20,256 bases of DNA from the IMG/VR virus record IMGVR_UViG_3300025789_000193, positions 1-20,256 of that record; one strand, written 5' to 3'. The stretch comes from a virus. The position numbers and the translations under genes are program-made. A model generated the notes under the pieces. It was given only the letters and a program-made list of their open reading frames with translations, was not told the origin of the DNA and did no database searches. Below, one piece after another: positions 15,161 through 20,256 of this stretch (position 1 is the first letter of the stretch; each line of letters starts with the position of its first letter).

Positions 15161-15190
15161 TTTGCGTCTCCTTTAAAGACGCTTGCTTAT

Positions 15191-15370
15191 TTACACGATA
15201 TGCAAATCACCGTCAAGTGAACCTGCTAGTGCTTGTATAAAACTTACCGCAACGTGCCGCTTTACACGATATTCGTGGTATTTGTTGTCTATAATCATAA
15301 CAATTTTGATATATCCGTCGCCCAAATCCTTGGTAACGACGGAGTTAATTGTCTTTAATTCATCACTCAT
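15191..15370 (-). CDS. Unknown 59-residue protein coupled to the cysteine-rich gene
   Basis: I chose the ATG at 15368-15370, because it overlaps the TGA stop of the preceding gene (ATGA); an in-frame ATG six codons earlier would give a longer overlap. The protein starts MSDELKTINSVVTKDL, has a beta-like DGYIKIVMIIDNKYHEYRVK, and a hydrophobic VAVSFIQALAGSLDG near the end. It is not recognised. It could form a small beta-sheet and helix fold. Context: one of four small genes between TerL and portal. Confidence 0.5.
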   Translation of the reverse strand: MSDELKTINSVVTKDLGDGYIKIVMIIDNKYHEYRVKRHVAVSFIQALAGSLDGDLHIV

Positions 15371-15600
15371 ATGCCAATCAGCCCACAATAGCCGTAGTCA
15401 TCGCTGTATATCATGTCATTTTCGTCTTCTTCATAATAACTGGCCCACCGCCATGCGGCGCAGTATTCTGAAACGCAAGGCTTGCCAAGGATTTGCCCGT
15501 CAATAACGACTTCTTTGCCGGGTATGCCATTTCCTCTTCCAAAGGGACAAATTACCTTGGACATTTCCTCTGGCGTCATAAAGTGGGGGTTGTCTGCCAT
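15367..15600 (-). CDS. Cysteine-rich small phage protein (C-x4-C-x-AWRW ... GYCG), copy 2
   Basis: The start ATG directly follows the TAA of the previous gene (TAAATG). The 77-residue protein has Cys at 18, 42, 47 and 72: DNPHFMTPEEMSKVIC, then KPCVSEYCAAWRW, and a final GYCGL. The same framework is found in the gene at 19980-20216, so these are paralogues. I recall many phage and bacterial proteins with C-PF-[AG]R ... C-x4-C-x-AWRW ... GYCG, all unnamed. Four Cys suggest zinc or an iron-sulphur cluster, but that is inference. The middle section (21-40), with the IDGQIL stretch, is absent from the other copy. Confidence 0.7.
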   Translation of the reverse strand: MADNPHFMTPEEMSKVICPFGRGNGIPGKEVVIDGQILGKPCVSEYCAAWRWASYYEEDENDMIYSDDYGYCGLIGI

Positions 15601-15858
15601 TTAATTGCACCCCTCGAACAAAAAACCCACTGGCTCACCCGTCTCATCGTCTAATATTTCCAACTCAAACACGCGGTCTGTTGGGATGTAAGCAATAAGC
15701 AGGCTTTCAGGAAACGGGTCTTCCTCAGTTCTAGGCACGTTGTTATAAAAAGCAATTCTGCCGTCGTAGACGCTGCACGAATCAGCCTTGACCGTCTTGT
15801 GGGTGTGGCCGGAATGATCATACGGATTGAGTGTTATTGACCAAGTATGCTTAGGCAT
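15601..15858 (-). CDS. Unknown 85-residue protein
   Basis: The gene starts after a good AGGAG site and lies 38 bases downstream of TerL. The protein is beta-like: KHTWSITLNPYDHSGHTHKT, CSVYDGRIAFYNN, then ESLLIAYIPTDRVFELEILD and a C-terminal VGFLFEGCN. No family is recognised. It contains two Cys and is mildly acidic. Its coupling to the cysteine-rich gene (the stop touches the next start) suggests co-translation. Function unknown. Confidence 0.5.
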   Translation of the reverse strand: MPKHTWSITLNPYDHSGHTHKTVKADSCSVYDGRIAFYNNVPRTEEDPFPESLLIAYIPTDRVFELEILDDETGEPVGFLFEGCN

Positions 15859-15896
15859 TATACTCTCCTGTGGTTAATTTTTTACATAGCATGCAA

Positions 15897-17591
15897 TTAG
15901 ACGGGATACAATGGCTGGCTTTCCCTACTTCCCCGGAACATATTATTTCCCGCAAGTTCAGCGGTCCGCTCAGCGCCACGCTGAAGCATTCCTGTCCCGC
16001 GCAGCCAATTTAGCGCCTGCGTTACCGTATCGTGTAAGTCATCATGTTTTCCCTTGGGAAATGTGGCGCATTGAGCCACGACCATCTCAGCCCAAACACG
16101 GAAAACATCGCCGCCAGCATCCGTTGGCGCCACAATCATCCCCTCAGAAAACAGATGTTGAACGGAATAGGTTCTGGCGACCTTATCCATCCCCTTAGGG
16201 TCAATTAATCTGACGCCGTAATTTTCGTAGCCAAATAACCGTCGCAGTTCTTGGCTGACGGAAATGCCGGACGCCTTGTTTTCAATCAGCAGGTAGTCAA
16301 TCTTCCATTCACGGGCAGACTGTCCTATTTTGTTGACAAGTTCATGAAGTTCCATGCGCCCCTGCCACGCATGCATAAGAATTGCCTTTGGCACGTCAGC
16401 TTCGCGGTCTTCCGCAGAGATACGCTGCCAGTTTCCCGTCATGTCTGCGCCAATTACGCCAGATGCCGGGCCAGCGTCACGGTATACGCCCCATATTGTG
16501 CAGGCAGAAAAGTCGCCCTCAAACTCTTTGGCGCCAAATGCCGTATCAACAGACGCTATGACTATTTCTAGATTGTGTGGAAACTTTTCTTTAGTCCACT
16601 CGCCCCACCATTCTCGTTTAATAATACCACCGCCTGCTGGCTCTGGACGCTGCTGCAACTGACCCGCCGCCGCATAGGGGCCAAGGGTCTTCTCAAGCAA
16701 TGTAACTTCTTCATCTCCAAACCGCTCAGGCCAAAGTAGCTGACCCTCCTCCGTTCTTTGGTCAGTCCAGACCACTGGCTCGCCGTCATTAAACTCTGCG
16801 GGAACAAGAACATTGTACGTCCTCCGTGCAGTTTCAAATCTCATTGGCAAGCAAAGGTGCGTCCACTCACCAATGTCCTTGGATAGAATATGCCCCGTAA
16901 CGTCGTTCTCTGACAAGCGTTGTTGAATAACTATTTTGACACCCCGCTTGGGGTCATTAAGGCGGGTGGACCACGCCATGTCCCACCACTCAATCGTGGA
17001 CGCCACAATAGCTTCAGAATTAGCTTCCTGAGCATTGTTAGGATCGTCCGCAATCAAATAATTACCGCCAAGACCCGTCGTGGCTGATCCAACTGACACT
17101 GTGTTGCGTATACCGTTCTTGTCATTCTGAAAGCGCGTTTTGGTGTTTTGATCGCCAACAAGTCTAAACCTGTCGCCCCACAATGTCTGATACCATTTGC
17201 TTTCAATAAGGCGCCTGCACTTTACAGAATCTTGCACAGATAAGCCCATCGCATAGGAGGAGTGCAAAAATTGCATTCCCGGCCCAGAAGTTGGCGACGA
17301 AAGGCTTTGAGTCCATACCCAAGCTGGGAACATAGTCCCGGTAATGGTTGACTTTGAGAATCTAGGCGGCACGTTAATGATTAAATTTCTAATATAACCA
17401 TCAGCACAAGCTTGTAAATGCTCACATATAGCTTGCAAAGCAAAGCCGCCCTCAGCAAAGGGCGCGGAGTCAATCTCACGCCACGCCCGTTGGGTAAAGT
17501 TATACAAGCTTTCTTCGTAGTTAGCCGCCTTTAGCTTCCTACGCAGGATTCTTGCCTCGCCTTCAGATAGATTATTTACATCAAATGTCAT
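15897..17591 (-). CDS. terL: Terminase large subunit (packaging ATPase and nuclease)
   Basis: TerL cuts concatemeric DNA and drives it through the portal. The 564-residue protein shows an ATPase with a Walker A of the PPRxxKS type (VPPRFSKS, 74-81), a Walker B YLIADDPN (178-185, with D182 and D183) and a coupling motif VIQQRLSENDVTG (221-233). The C-terminal nuclease has its acidic residues at D349 (SVDTAF), E437 (LLIENKASG) and D517/D518 (KHDDLHDTV). Family length is about 450-600. The start ATG has no clear ribosome site (GGGG lies about 15 bases away); no better in-frame start exists before residue 74. It follows a possible small terminase gene by 31 bases. It is the most secure call of the window together with the capsid and portal genes. 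Confidence 0.95.
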   Translation of the reverse strand: MTFDVNNLSEGEARILRRKLKAANYEESLYNFTQRAWREIDSAPFAEGGFALQAICEHLQACADGYIRNLIINVPPRFSKSTITGTMFPAWVWTQSLSSPTSGPGMQFLHSSYAMGLSVQDSVKCRRLIESKWYQTLWGDRFRLVGDQNTKTRFQNDKNGIRNTVSVGSATTGLGGNYLIADDPNNAQEANSEAIVASTIEWWDMAWSTRLNDPKRGVKIVIQQRLSENDVTGHILSKDIGEWTHLCLPMRFETARRTYNVLVPAEFNDGEPVVWTDQRTEEGQLLWPERFGDEEVTLLEKTLGPYAAAGQLQQRPEPAGGGIIKREWWGEWTKEKFPHNLEIVIASVDTAFGAKEFEGDFSACTIWGVYRDAGPASGVIGADMTGNWQRISAEDREADVPKAILMHAWQGRMELHELVNKIGQSAREWKIDYLLIENKASGISVSQELRRLFGYENYGVRLIDPKGMDKVARTYSVQHLFSEGMIVAPTDAGGDVFRVWAEMVVAQCATFPKGKHDDLHDTVTQALNWLRGTGMLQRGAERTAELAGNNMFRGSRESQPLYPV

Positions 17592-17622
17592 GGAAACAGT
17601 TTACGCCCCATGAAAAACTATA

Positions 17623-18012
17623 TCAAGCGGCGGCGTCTACAACCTTTTTGGGCCTCATATCTTTTAAACGCTTCAGTGCGCTGTCAGGGTAGGCGCGACT
17701 GATGTGCATAATTGATCCAAGTTGCTCCACCTTCCTGCGGCGGTCTATGTATTTGCCCAAATCATGGCTAATTAAGTCTTGTTCAATGTCACGCATAACC
17801 CCAACAGTTTTGTTTATTGCTGACATGACAGACTGGTAGTCCGTTTCCTCCGCATGAGAGGCGCGAATAAGGTTTTCCGCCGCCTTTTCCGCCCGTGTCT
17901 GCGGAATACCTACGTCTTTGGGTTTTGGCCGCATGTTAAACTCGTCTAAATAGGCATATACAAGATCGTTAAGGGTTGTTAACGCCTCAACGCCAACCAA
18001 TGATTGTGTCAT
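17623..18012 (-). CDS. Possible small terminase subunit, or unknown helical protein
   Basis: The gene overlaps the previous stop with ATGA and ends 31 bases before TerL, the usual slot for TerS. The 129-residue protein is mainly helical: ALTTLNDLVYAYLDEFNMRP, then GIPQTRAEKAAENLIRASHA, DYQSVMSAINKTVGVMRDIE and a basic C-terminal part (DRRRKVEQLGS, ALKRLKDMRPKK). No clear DNA-binding helix-turn-helix can be identified by eye. Length fits a small TerS (100-180 residues). The call rests mostly on position and helicity; a different regulatory protein is equally possible. Confidence 0.4.
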   Translation of the reverse strand: MTQSLVGVEALTTLNDLVYAYLDEFNMRPKPKDVGIPQTRAEKAAENLIRASHAEETDYQSVMSAINKTVGVMRDIEQDLISHDLGKYIDRRRKVEQLGSIMHISRAYPDSALKRLKDMRPKKVVDAAA

Positions 18013-18245
18013 TTTACCACCTTTAATTTAATTTTTGTTTTAAAGCTTGCAGGTTTGGCATCTAGTGCCTGATTTGCAATGTCTTTGCTGTCTGCGTTGT
18101 ATTGTGAACGGGATATTTTCGACAATGCTTCATGCATGGTTTTTACTTCATCCATCATTTCATGTATAAAATCCGCCACATGGTCTAGATCAGCGTATCT
18201 ACATTGTAGACACAAATCCCAGTAATCAGGCCAGCGTTTCGTCAT
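18009..18245 (-). CDS. Unknown 78-residue protein with a C-x2-C motif
   Basis: The start overlaps the preceding gene by about 20 bases. The protein has MTKRWPDYWDLCLQCRYAD (Cys at 12 and 15), a long helix (VADFIHEMMDEVKTMHEALS) and a basic C-terminus (FKTKIKLKVVK). With only one Cys pair, a full zinc finger is not supported. It is translationally coupled to the possible small terminase gene by ATGA. Family not recognised. Confidence 0.5.
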   Translation of the reverse strand: MTKRWPDYWDLCLQCRYADLDHVADFIHEMMDEVKTMHEALSKISRSQYNADSKDIANQALDAKPASFKTKIKLKVVK

Positions 18246-18570
18246 CGTCCCCGCCTAACAGTTCGCGCATATCCAGCCAAAGTTCCACAAACTTATCGCG
18301 CAAGTTTTCATATTGCCGTATTTCTGCAAGATACTCATCAATCAAATCAGCGGCTTGCCACTCAAGCGTTGTTTCTTTGGGCCACGTTGAAATGCCCGTT
18401 TTAGGGTCACGTTCAGCATGTTCACATTCTTCAGCTTGTTGGCGCAAAGCTTTTTTAATGTCGCTTGGAAACACATACTTTGGCGGGTGCGGTTTAAAGT
18501 TACCATTTGCCACAGCTTCCTTAGCTTGTTCCAAAAGCCACGAATCATACCATTCTTGAATCTTACCCAT
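18226..18570 (-). CDS. Unknown 114-residue protein
   Basis: I use the ATG at 18568-18570 with AGGAG eight bases upstream; a GTG one codon earlier is possible. The protein begins GKIQEWYDSWLLEQAKEAV, then HPPKYVFPSDIKKALRQQAE, an acidic His-containing AEECEHAERD, a Trp-Pro segment (STWPKETTLEWQAADLIDEY) and a helical acidic end (LWLDMRELLGGDDDETLA). It is not recognised. Its start region is a close copy of the start region of the gene at 18702 (see repeats). Confidence 0.5.
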   Translation of the reverse strand: MGKIQEWYDSWLLEQAKEAVANGNFKPHPPKYVFPSDIKKALRQQAEECEHAERDPKTGISTWPKETTLEWQAADLIDEYLAEIRQYENLRDKFVELWLDMRELLGGDDDETLA

Positions 18571-18590
18571 CACTCATTCTCCTTCAGCGC
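18567..18590 (-). repeat. Start-site repeat B, copy 1
   Basis: This 24-base segment contains GAAGGAG, a GAGTG and the start ATGG of the 114-residue gene. It matches 18812-18835 at 21 of 24 positions. A shorter third copy is at 18679-18695. All three precede or include the start codon of consecutive genes. Confidence 0.7.
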
Positions 18591-18682
18591 GAATGCCATT
18601 CTAATTTAATTACATCATCCCATGCTATAAACCATCCGCCGTCATGGGACACAAATTCAAATTTCCAAAAACTAAATTCCAT
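18584..18682 (-). CDS. Tiny ORF, 32 residues, Trp- and Phe-rich
   Basis: The ATG at 18680-18682 is preceded by AGGAGGGGGAGTG, an excellent ribosome site. The protein starts MEFSFWKFEFVSHDGGWF and ends DDVIKLEWHSR. A longer reading from 18799 is possible, but it would lie over the gene at 18702-18815 and lacks this site. It has no signal peptide; it is aromatic-rich. The gene is one of a chain of tightly packed small genes. Function unknown. Confidence 0.5.
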   Translation of the reverse strand: MEFSFWKFEFVSHDGGWFIAWDDVIKLEWHSR

Positions 18683-18695
18683 CACTCCCCCTCCT
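18679..18695 (-). repeat. Start-site repeat B, short copy
   Basis: AGGAGGGGGAGTGATGG here differs at one position of 17 from the matching part of 18812-18828. It serves as ribosome site and start of the 32-residue gene. Confidence 0.65.
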
Positions 18696-18701
18696 ACAAT
18701 T

Positions 18702-18815
18702 TTAAATGCATACACACGCAATGAAAATGAACCATCCCCATCCATCTGCCCCGCGCATTGCGGTAACAGCCGCGCAAACAAGGGCAACACAGGCGACAAG
18801 GTGCTTATCTGCCAT
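18702..18815 (-). CDS. Tiny membrane protein, 37 residues
   Basis: The ATG shares one base with the TGA stop of the preceding gene (TGATG), with GGAGG upstream inside that gene. The protein starts MADKHLVACVALVCAAVTAM, has a short Gly-Trp linker (RGADGWGW) and ends with FIFIACVCI. Two hydrophobic stretches (about 6-19 and 28-37) suggest membrane insertion; the first resembles a signal anchor. I recall similar very short hydrophobic proteins in phage early regions, without function. It is too short for standard gene-calling thresholds, but the junction supports it. Confidence 0.55.
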   Translation of the reverse strand: MADKHLVACVALVCAAVTAMRGADGWGWFIFIACVCI

Positions 18816-18835
18816 CACTCACCCTCCTTCAGTGC
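18812..18835 (-). repeat. Start-site repeat B, copy 2
   Basis: This copy spans the end of the coiled-coil gene and the start of the 37-residue gene. It matches 18567-18590 at 21 of 24 positions. Here the sequence codes the KEGE end of the upstream protein, while in copy 1 it is partly non-coding, so coding constraint does not explain the match. Confidence 0.7.
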
Positions 18836-19027
18836 GGCATGAAATGTAAACCTATTACTGCTAACGGATGCGCCAGTGTAATTTACAGTGCATTGTAATA
18901 AGTCTTTTAATTCATCATTTTCTTCCCGCAACCGTTTGTTTTCCTTTGTCAGATAATCGTTCAAATCATGCGCCGCCTTGTTATCGGCCAACAATCGGTT
19001 GATTGTTGTCTCTGTTTCTTTATCCAT
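18815..19027 (-). CDS. Coiled-coil small protein, 70 residues
   Basis: I chose the ATG at 19025-19027, which overlaps the TGA of the gene before it; a GTG two codons earlier is possible. The protein is a charged helix, ETETTINRLLADNKAAHDLN and LTKENKRLREENDELKDLLQ, with leucine spacing fit for a coiled coil, followed by a Cys- and Thr-containing tail (TVNYTGASVSSNRFTFHAAL). It could dimerise, or bind a partner. Short coiled-coil proteins of this kind are common in phage early regions, often uncharacterised. Confidence 0.6.
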   Translation of the reverse strand: MDKETETTINRLLADNKAAHDLNDYLTKENKRLREENDELKDLLQCTVNYTGASVSSNRFTFHAALKEGE

Positions 19028-19146
19028 CACCACTGCACCTCCCCGTTAGTTACAACCTGCACATACCACCTGTCGCCGTCTTCGTTCTCCCACAGCGCAC
19101 AGATGTCGTCGCCGTCCCGCTCATGGCGGACTATCCATTGTCTCAT
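19027..19146 (-). CDS. Tiny protein, 39 residues
   Basis: The ATG overlaps the TGA of the upstream gene (ATGA), and AAAAGGAT lies just before. The protein begins MRQWIVRHERDGDDICALWE and ends with VQVVTNGEVQW. It reads like a single beta sheet with aromatic ends. It is not recognised. Overlaps at both ends and a plausible ribosome site support expression despite the length. Confidence 0.5.
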   Translation of the reverse strand: MRQWIVRHERDGDDICALWENEDGDRWYVQVVTNGEVQW

Positions 19147-19301
19147 TTTGGTATCCTTTTAATAACCCAATGTGCCACCTGCGATACGCCATCAGGCAAA
19201 TCATTTACCCATTCCCAATCAGGCATACTGGCGGTCTTGTAACGTGACCATACCAAGTAGGTTGCTGTGATGGACTGAATACCGCCAAGAAAATGGATCA
19301 T
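19143..19301 (-). CDS. Small protein, 52 residues
   Basis: The ATG overlaps the TGA of the upstream gene (ATGA), with GGAG ten bases upstream. The protein starts MIHFLGGIQSITATYLVWSR, then ends with DWEWVNDLPDGVSQVAHWVI and KRIPK. The N-terminal half is fairly hydrophobic, without a complete membrane helix. The final CCAAAATGA junction is the third consecutive occurrence of that nine-base sequence. Unknown function. Confidence 0.5.
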   Translation of the reverse strand: MIHFLGGIQSITATYLVWSRYKTASMPDWEWVNDLPDGVSQVAHWVIKRIPK

Positions 19302-19321
19302 TTTGGCGGCTCCGGTAATGG
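19298..19321 (-). repeat. Gene-junction repeat A, copy 1
   Basis: This segment encodes PLPEPPK, the TGA stop and the overlapping ATG of the next gene. It matches 19600-19623 at 22 of 24 positions, with the difference confined to two adjacent bases. It holds GGAG and CCAAAATGA. Confidence 0.8.
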
Positions 19322-19603
19322 AGGTAAATTAAATTCATTTAGAATTTCGTTGCATAACAATCGTAACTTTGGTTGCAAGTTTCCCTTATACTTTTCATTG
19401 CGGATGTCTTCTGATGTAAACAGAACGCGCCATCCTCCAATTAACGGTTTATAAGACACCCAAAAACCAAAATGCAAATTGCCGTCTTCTTTTAATTGAA
19501 CGTCAGTTTCTGAATTTTCCCCCAACGCTGGCTTTAAGTGAAAATATTCAAAACCTCTTACACCCGGTAAAATTAAATCTTTTATTTCTTCCATTGTTTT
19601 CAT
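19298..19603 (-). CDS. Unknown 101-residue protein with a capsid-like N-terminal motif
   Basis: I chose the ATG at 19601-19603, since it overlaps the TGA of the DUF551 gene and has GGAGGGG just upstream; an in-frame ATG nine codons earlier overlaps more. The N-terminus MKTMEEIKDLILPGVRGFEY resembles the capsid protein start (IRDLLLPGLRGVE): 9 of 13 residues identical and three conservative. The rest (LHFGFWVSYKPLIGGWRVLF, LRLLCNEILNEFNLPPLPE) is unlike the capsid protein. Its C-terminal PLPEPPK is coded by nearly the same bases as the end of the DUF551 protein. No known family is recognised. Confidence 0.55.
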   Translation of the reverse strand: MKTMEEIKDLILPGVRGFEYFHLKPALGENSETDVQLKEDGNLHFGFWVSYKPLIGGWRVLFTSEDIRNEKYKGNLQPKLRLLCNEILNEFNLPPLPEPPK

Positions 19604-19623
19604 TTTGGCCCCTCCGGTAATGG
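19600..19623 (-). repeat. Gene-junction repeat A, copy 2
   Basis: This segment encodes PLPEGPK at the end of the DUF551 protein, the TGA stop and the overlapping ATG of the next gene. Homology with copy 1 stops exactly at both ends of the 24 bases. The core CCAAAATGA also occurs at the next junction (19143-19151). Confidence 0.8.
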
Positions 19624-19794
19624 CATCCAATGGGTTACTTCGTCATCGTCAACAGTAAAGTCGCCATAACAATCCTCTTGCCACTTACTGACTTTAGCGT
19701 TCCAACTGGCAATTTGAACATGACCCAACCAAACAACCAGTATTCTTTTTTCATCAATTTTTGGCGCTGTTTCTATCGGTTGCCAATCAGTCAT
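19600..19794 (-). CDS. DUF551 family protein
   Basis: The 64-residue protein has the family pattern: WQPIETAPKIDEKRILVVWL at the start, QIASWNAKVSKWQED in the middle, and THWMPLPEGPK at the end. DUF551 proteins are short, found in many phages and prophages, with no assigned function; the hallmark is W-x-PIETAP and a terminal THWMPLP. It is complete here. The ribosome site is weak (GGGGGTGT). It lies in the dense small-gene cluster, coupled to the next gene by ATGA. Confidence 0.85.
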   Translation of the reverse strand: MTDWQPIETAPKIDEKRILVVWLGHVQIASWNAKVSKWQEDCYGDFTVDDDEVTHWMPLPEGPK

Positions 19795-19806
19795 AACACA
19801 CCCCCA

Positions 19807-19983
19807 TCAAAAAGTTGACCCAAACAAAATTACGGAAATAAGTTCCAGCAACATTGTCCATAAGATAAAAATTCCAAGAGCGGCAGCTGGGACCACAAGT
19901 CCAATAAACATTATAGTGACAAAAATTGCTTGTGGCTTGTCCGCGTAAAACTCTTTCAGGAAGTATTGATAAACAGATTTCAT
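19807..19983 (-). CDS. Small membrane protein, 58 residues
   Basis: The ATG overlaps the TGA stop of the upstream gene (ATGA). After a charged start (MKSVYQYFLKEFYADKPQ) there is a long hydrophobic segment, AIFVTIMFIGLVVPAAALGI and on to about residue 43, and a second, LLELISVILFG (45-55). One or two membrane helices are likely. No lysis protein is otherwise seen in the window, but such a small protein with one or two helices is not enough to call a holin. A moron-type membrane protein is another option. Confidence 0.55.
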   Translation of the reverse strand: MKSVYQYFLKEFYADKPQAIFVTIMFIGLVVPAAALGIFILWTMLLELISVILFGSTF

Positions 19984-20216
19984 GACCGCACCATGCCGCA
20001 GTAGCCGTGGGTTGTGCTAAATAGTCCTTCGCGTATCACGCAATCGTCTATATCTTTTACTTCTTTAATTAAATTAACCCACCGCCAAGCCATGCACTTG
20101 GGGCCACTACATCCGTAATGTTCATGCGGAGTAGCAACGCAATCCATTTTGAATGCCTCTTCAGGCGTCACATAGTGTGGGTTGTCAGTCGTATTTTGGT
20201 TTATTGTCATCGTCAT
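19980..20216 (-). CDS. Cysteine-rich small phage protein (C-x4-C-x-AWRW ... GYCG), copy 1
   Basis: The 78-residue protein has Cys at 26, 36, 41, 59 and 73. It shares DNPHYVTPEE, the C-x4-C-x-AWRW stretch (CSGPKCMAWRW) and the final GYCG with the gene at 15367-15600. The start could also be the ATG two codons on, and only GAGA precedes it as a ribosome site. The extra C59 has no counterpart in the paralogue. Zinc or iron-sulphur binding is inferred from the Cys pattern alone. The role is unknown. Confidence 0.7.
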   Translation of the reverse strand: MTMTINQNTTDNPHYVTPEEAFKMDCVATPHEHYGCSGPKCMAWRWVNLIKEVKDIDDCVIREGLFSTTHGYCGMVRS

Positions 20217-20256
20217 TCTCGTTAATTGATATGGTTAAGTTTGTTATCTGTGAGTA
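20185..20256 (-). other. Possible 3' end of an upstream gene, frame undecided
   Basis: At the right edge, two minus-strand frames remain open. One runs 23 residues to a stop at 20185-20187, ending DDDNKPKYD and overlapping the start of the cysteine-rich gene. The other ends sooner, after LTDNKLNHIN, just before that gene. Either could be the tail of a gene outside the window. The evidence is too short to choose. Confidence 0.25.

Noticed and set aside
18584-18799. Longer 71-residue reading of the Trp/Phe-rich gene
   Set aside because: The extended start lies inside the 37-residue membrane gene and has no ribosome site, while the internal ATG at 18682 has an excellent one.
19807-19983. Holin call for the 58-residue membrane protein
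   Set aside because: One or two hydrophobic segments without an endolysin or spanin nearby do not support a lysis function.

Overview
The window is a continuous piece of a tailed double-stranded DNA bacteriophage genome (Caudoviricetes), with every supportable gene on the minus strand. It is read here in the direction of transcription, from about 20.2 kb down to 1. A P22-type podovirus-like particle is the best fit: there is a large terminase, a 764-residue portal with a coiled-coil tail, a scaffold, a Mu/HK97-fold type capsid protein and a protein resembling the P22 gp4 tail adaptor. No tail-tube, sheath or tape-measure gene is visible, but the module continues past the left edge, so the morphotype is an inference. 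The host cannot be named from the sequence; most genes have AGGAG-type ribosome sites, as in many bacterial phages. No tRNA, integrase, replication or lysis gene and no CRISPR array is visible.

Region 1 (20.2 to 17.6 kb) is a dense run of about twelve tiny genes. Most are joined by ATGA or TGATG stop/start overlaps. They include a four-cysteine protein, a DUF551 protein, a coiled-coil protein and two short membrane proteins. Several of these genes (32 to 58 residues) are too short for usual gene-calling cut-offs and were read directly from the sequence. Two sets of near-identical start-site sequences recur at successive junctions here. Region 2 (17.6 to 12.6 kb) is the packaging module: a possible small terminase, TerL, four small genes (one a paralogue of the cysteine-rich protein of region 1), then the portal. 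Region 3 (12.6 to 7.3 kb) holds a 1132-residue protein with a globular N-terminus and a low-complexity C-terminus, a 498-residue Lys/His/Gly-rich protein full of GG motifs, and a small helical protein.

Region 4 (7.3 to 2.5 kb) is head assembly: a GroES-like co-chaperonin, the scaffold, a conserved 187-residue protein, a probable decoration protein, the major capsid protein and a 411-residue virion beta protein. Region 5 (2.5 kb to 1) holds a strikingly His-rich small protein, a hairpin that may be a terminator, a DUF6321-like protein, a small basic protein, a 274-residue virion protein sharing a module with the 411-residue one, the tail-adaptor-like protein, and the start of a zinc-ribbon protein cut by the window edge.

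The genes fit one late transcription programme: terminase and portal package DNA into a shell made by scaffold and capsid protein, probably with help from the phage co-chaperonin. The GG-motif proteins are likely internal or accessory virion components, but their function is not known. The most unusual signals are the repeated junction sequences in the small-gene cluster, the GG-motif family spread over three non-adjacent virion-region genes, and an echo of the capsid protein N-terminus in a small early protein.
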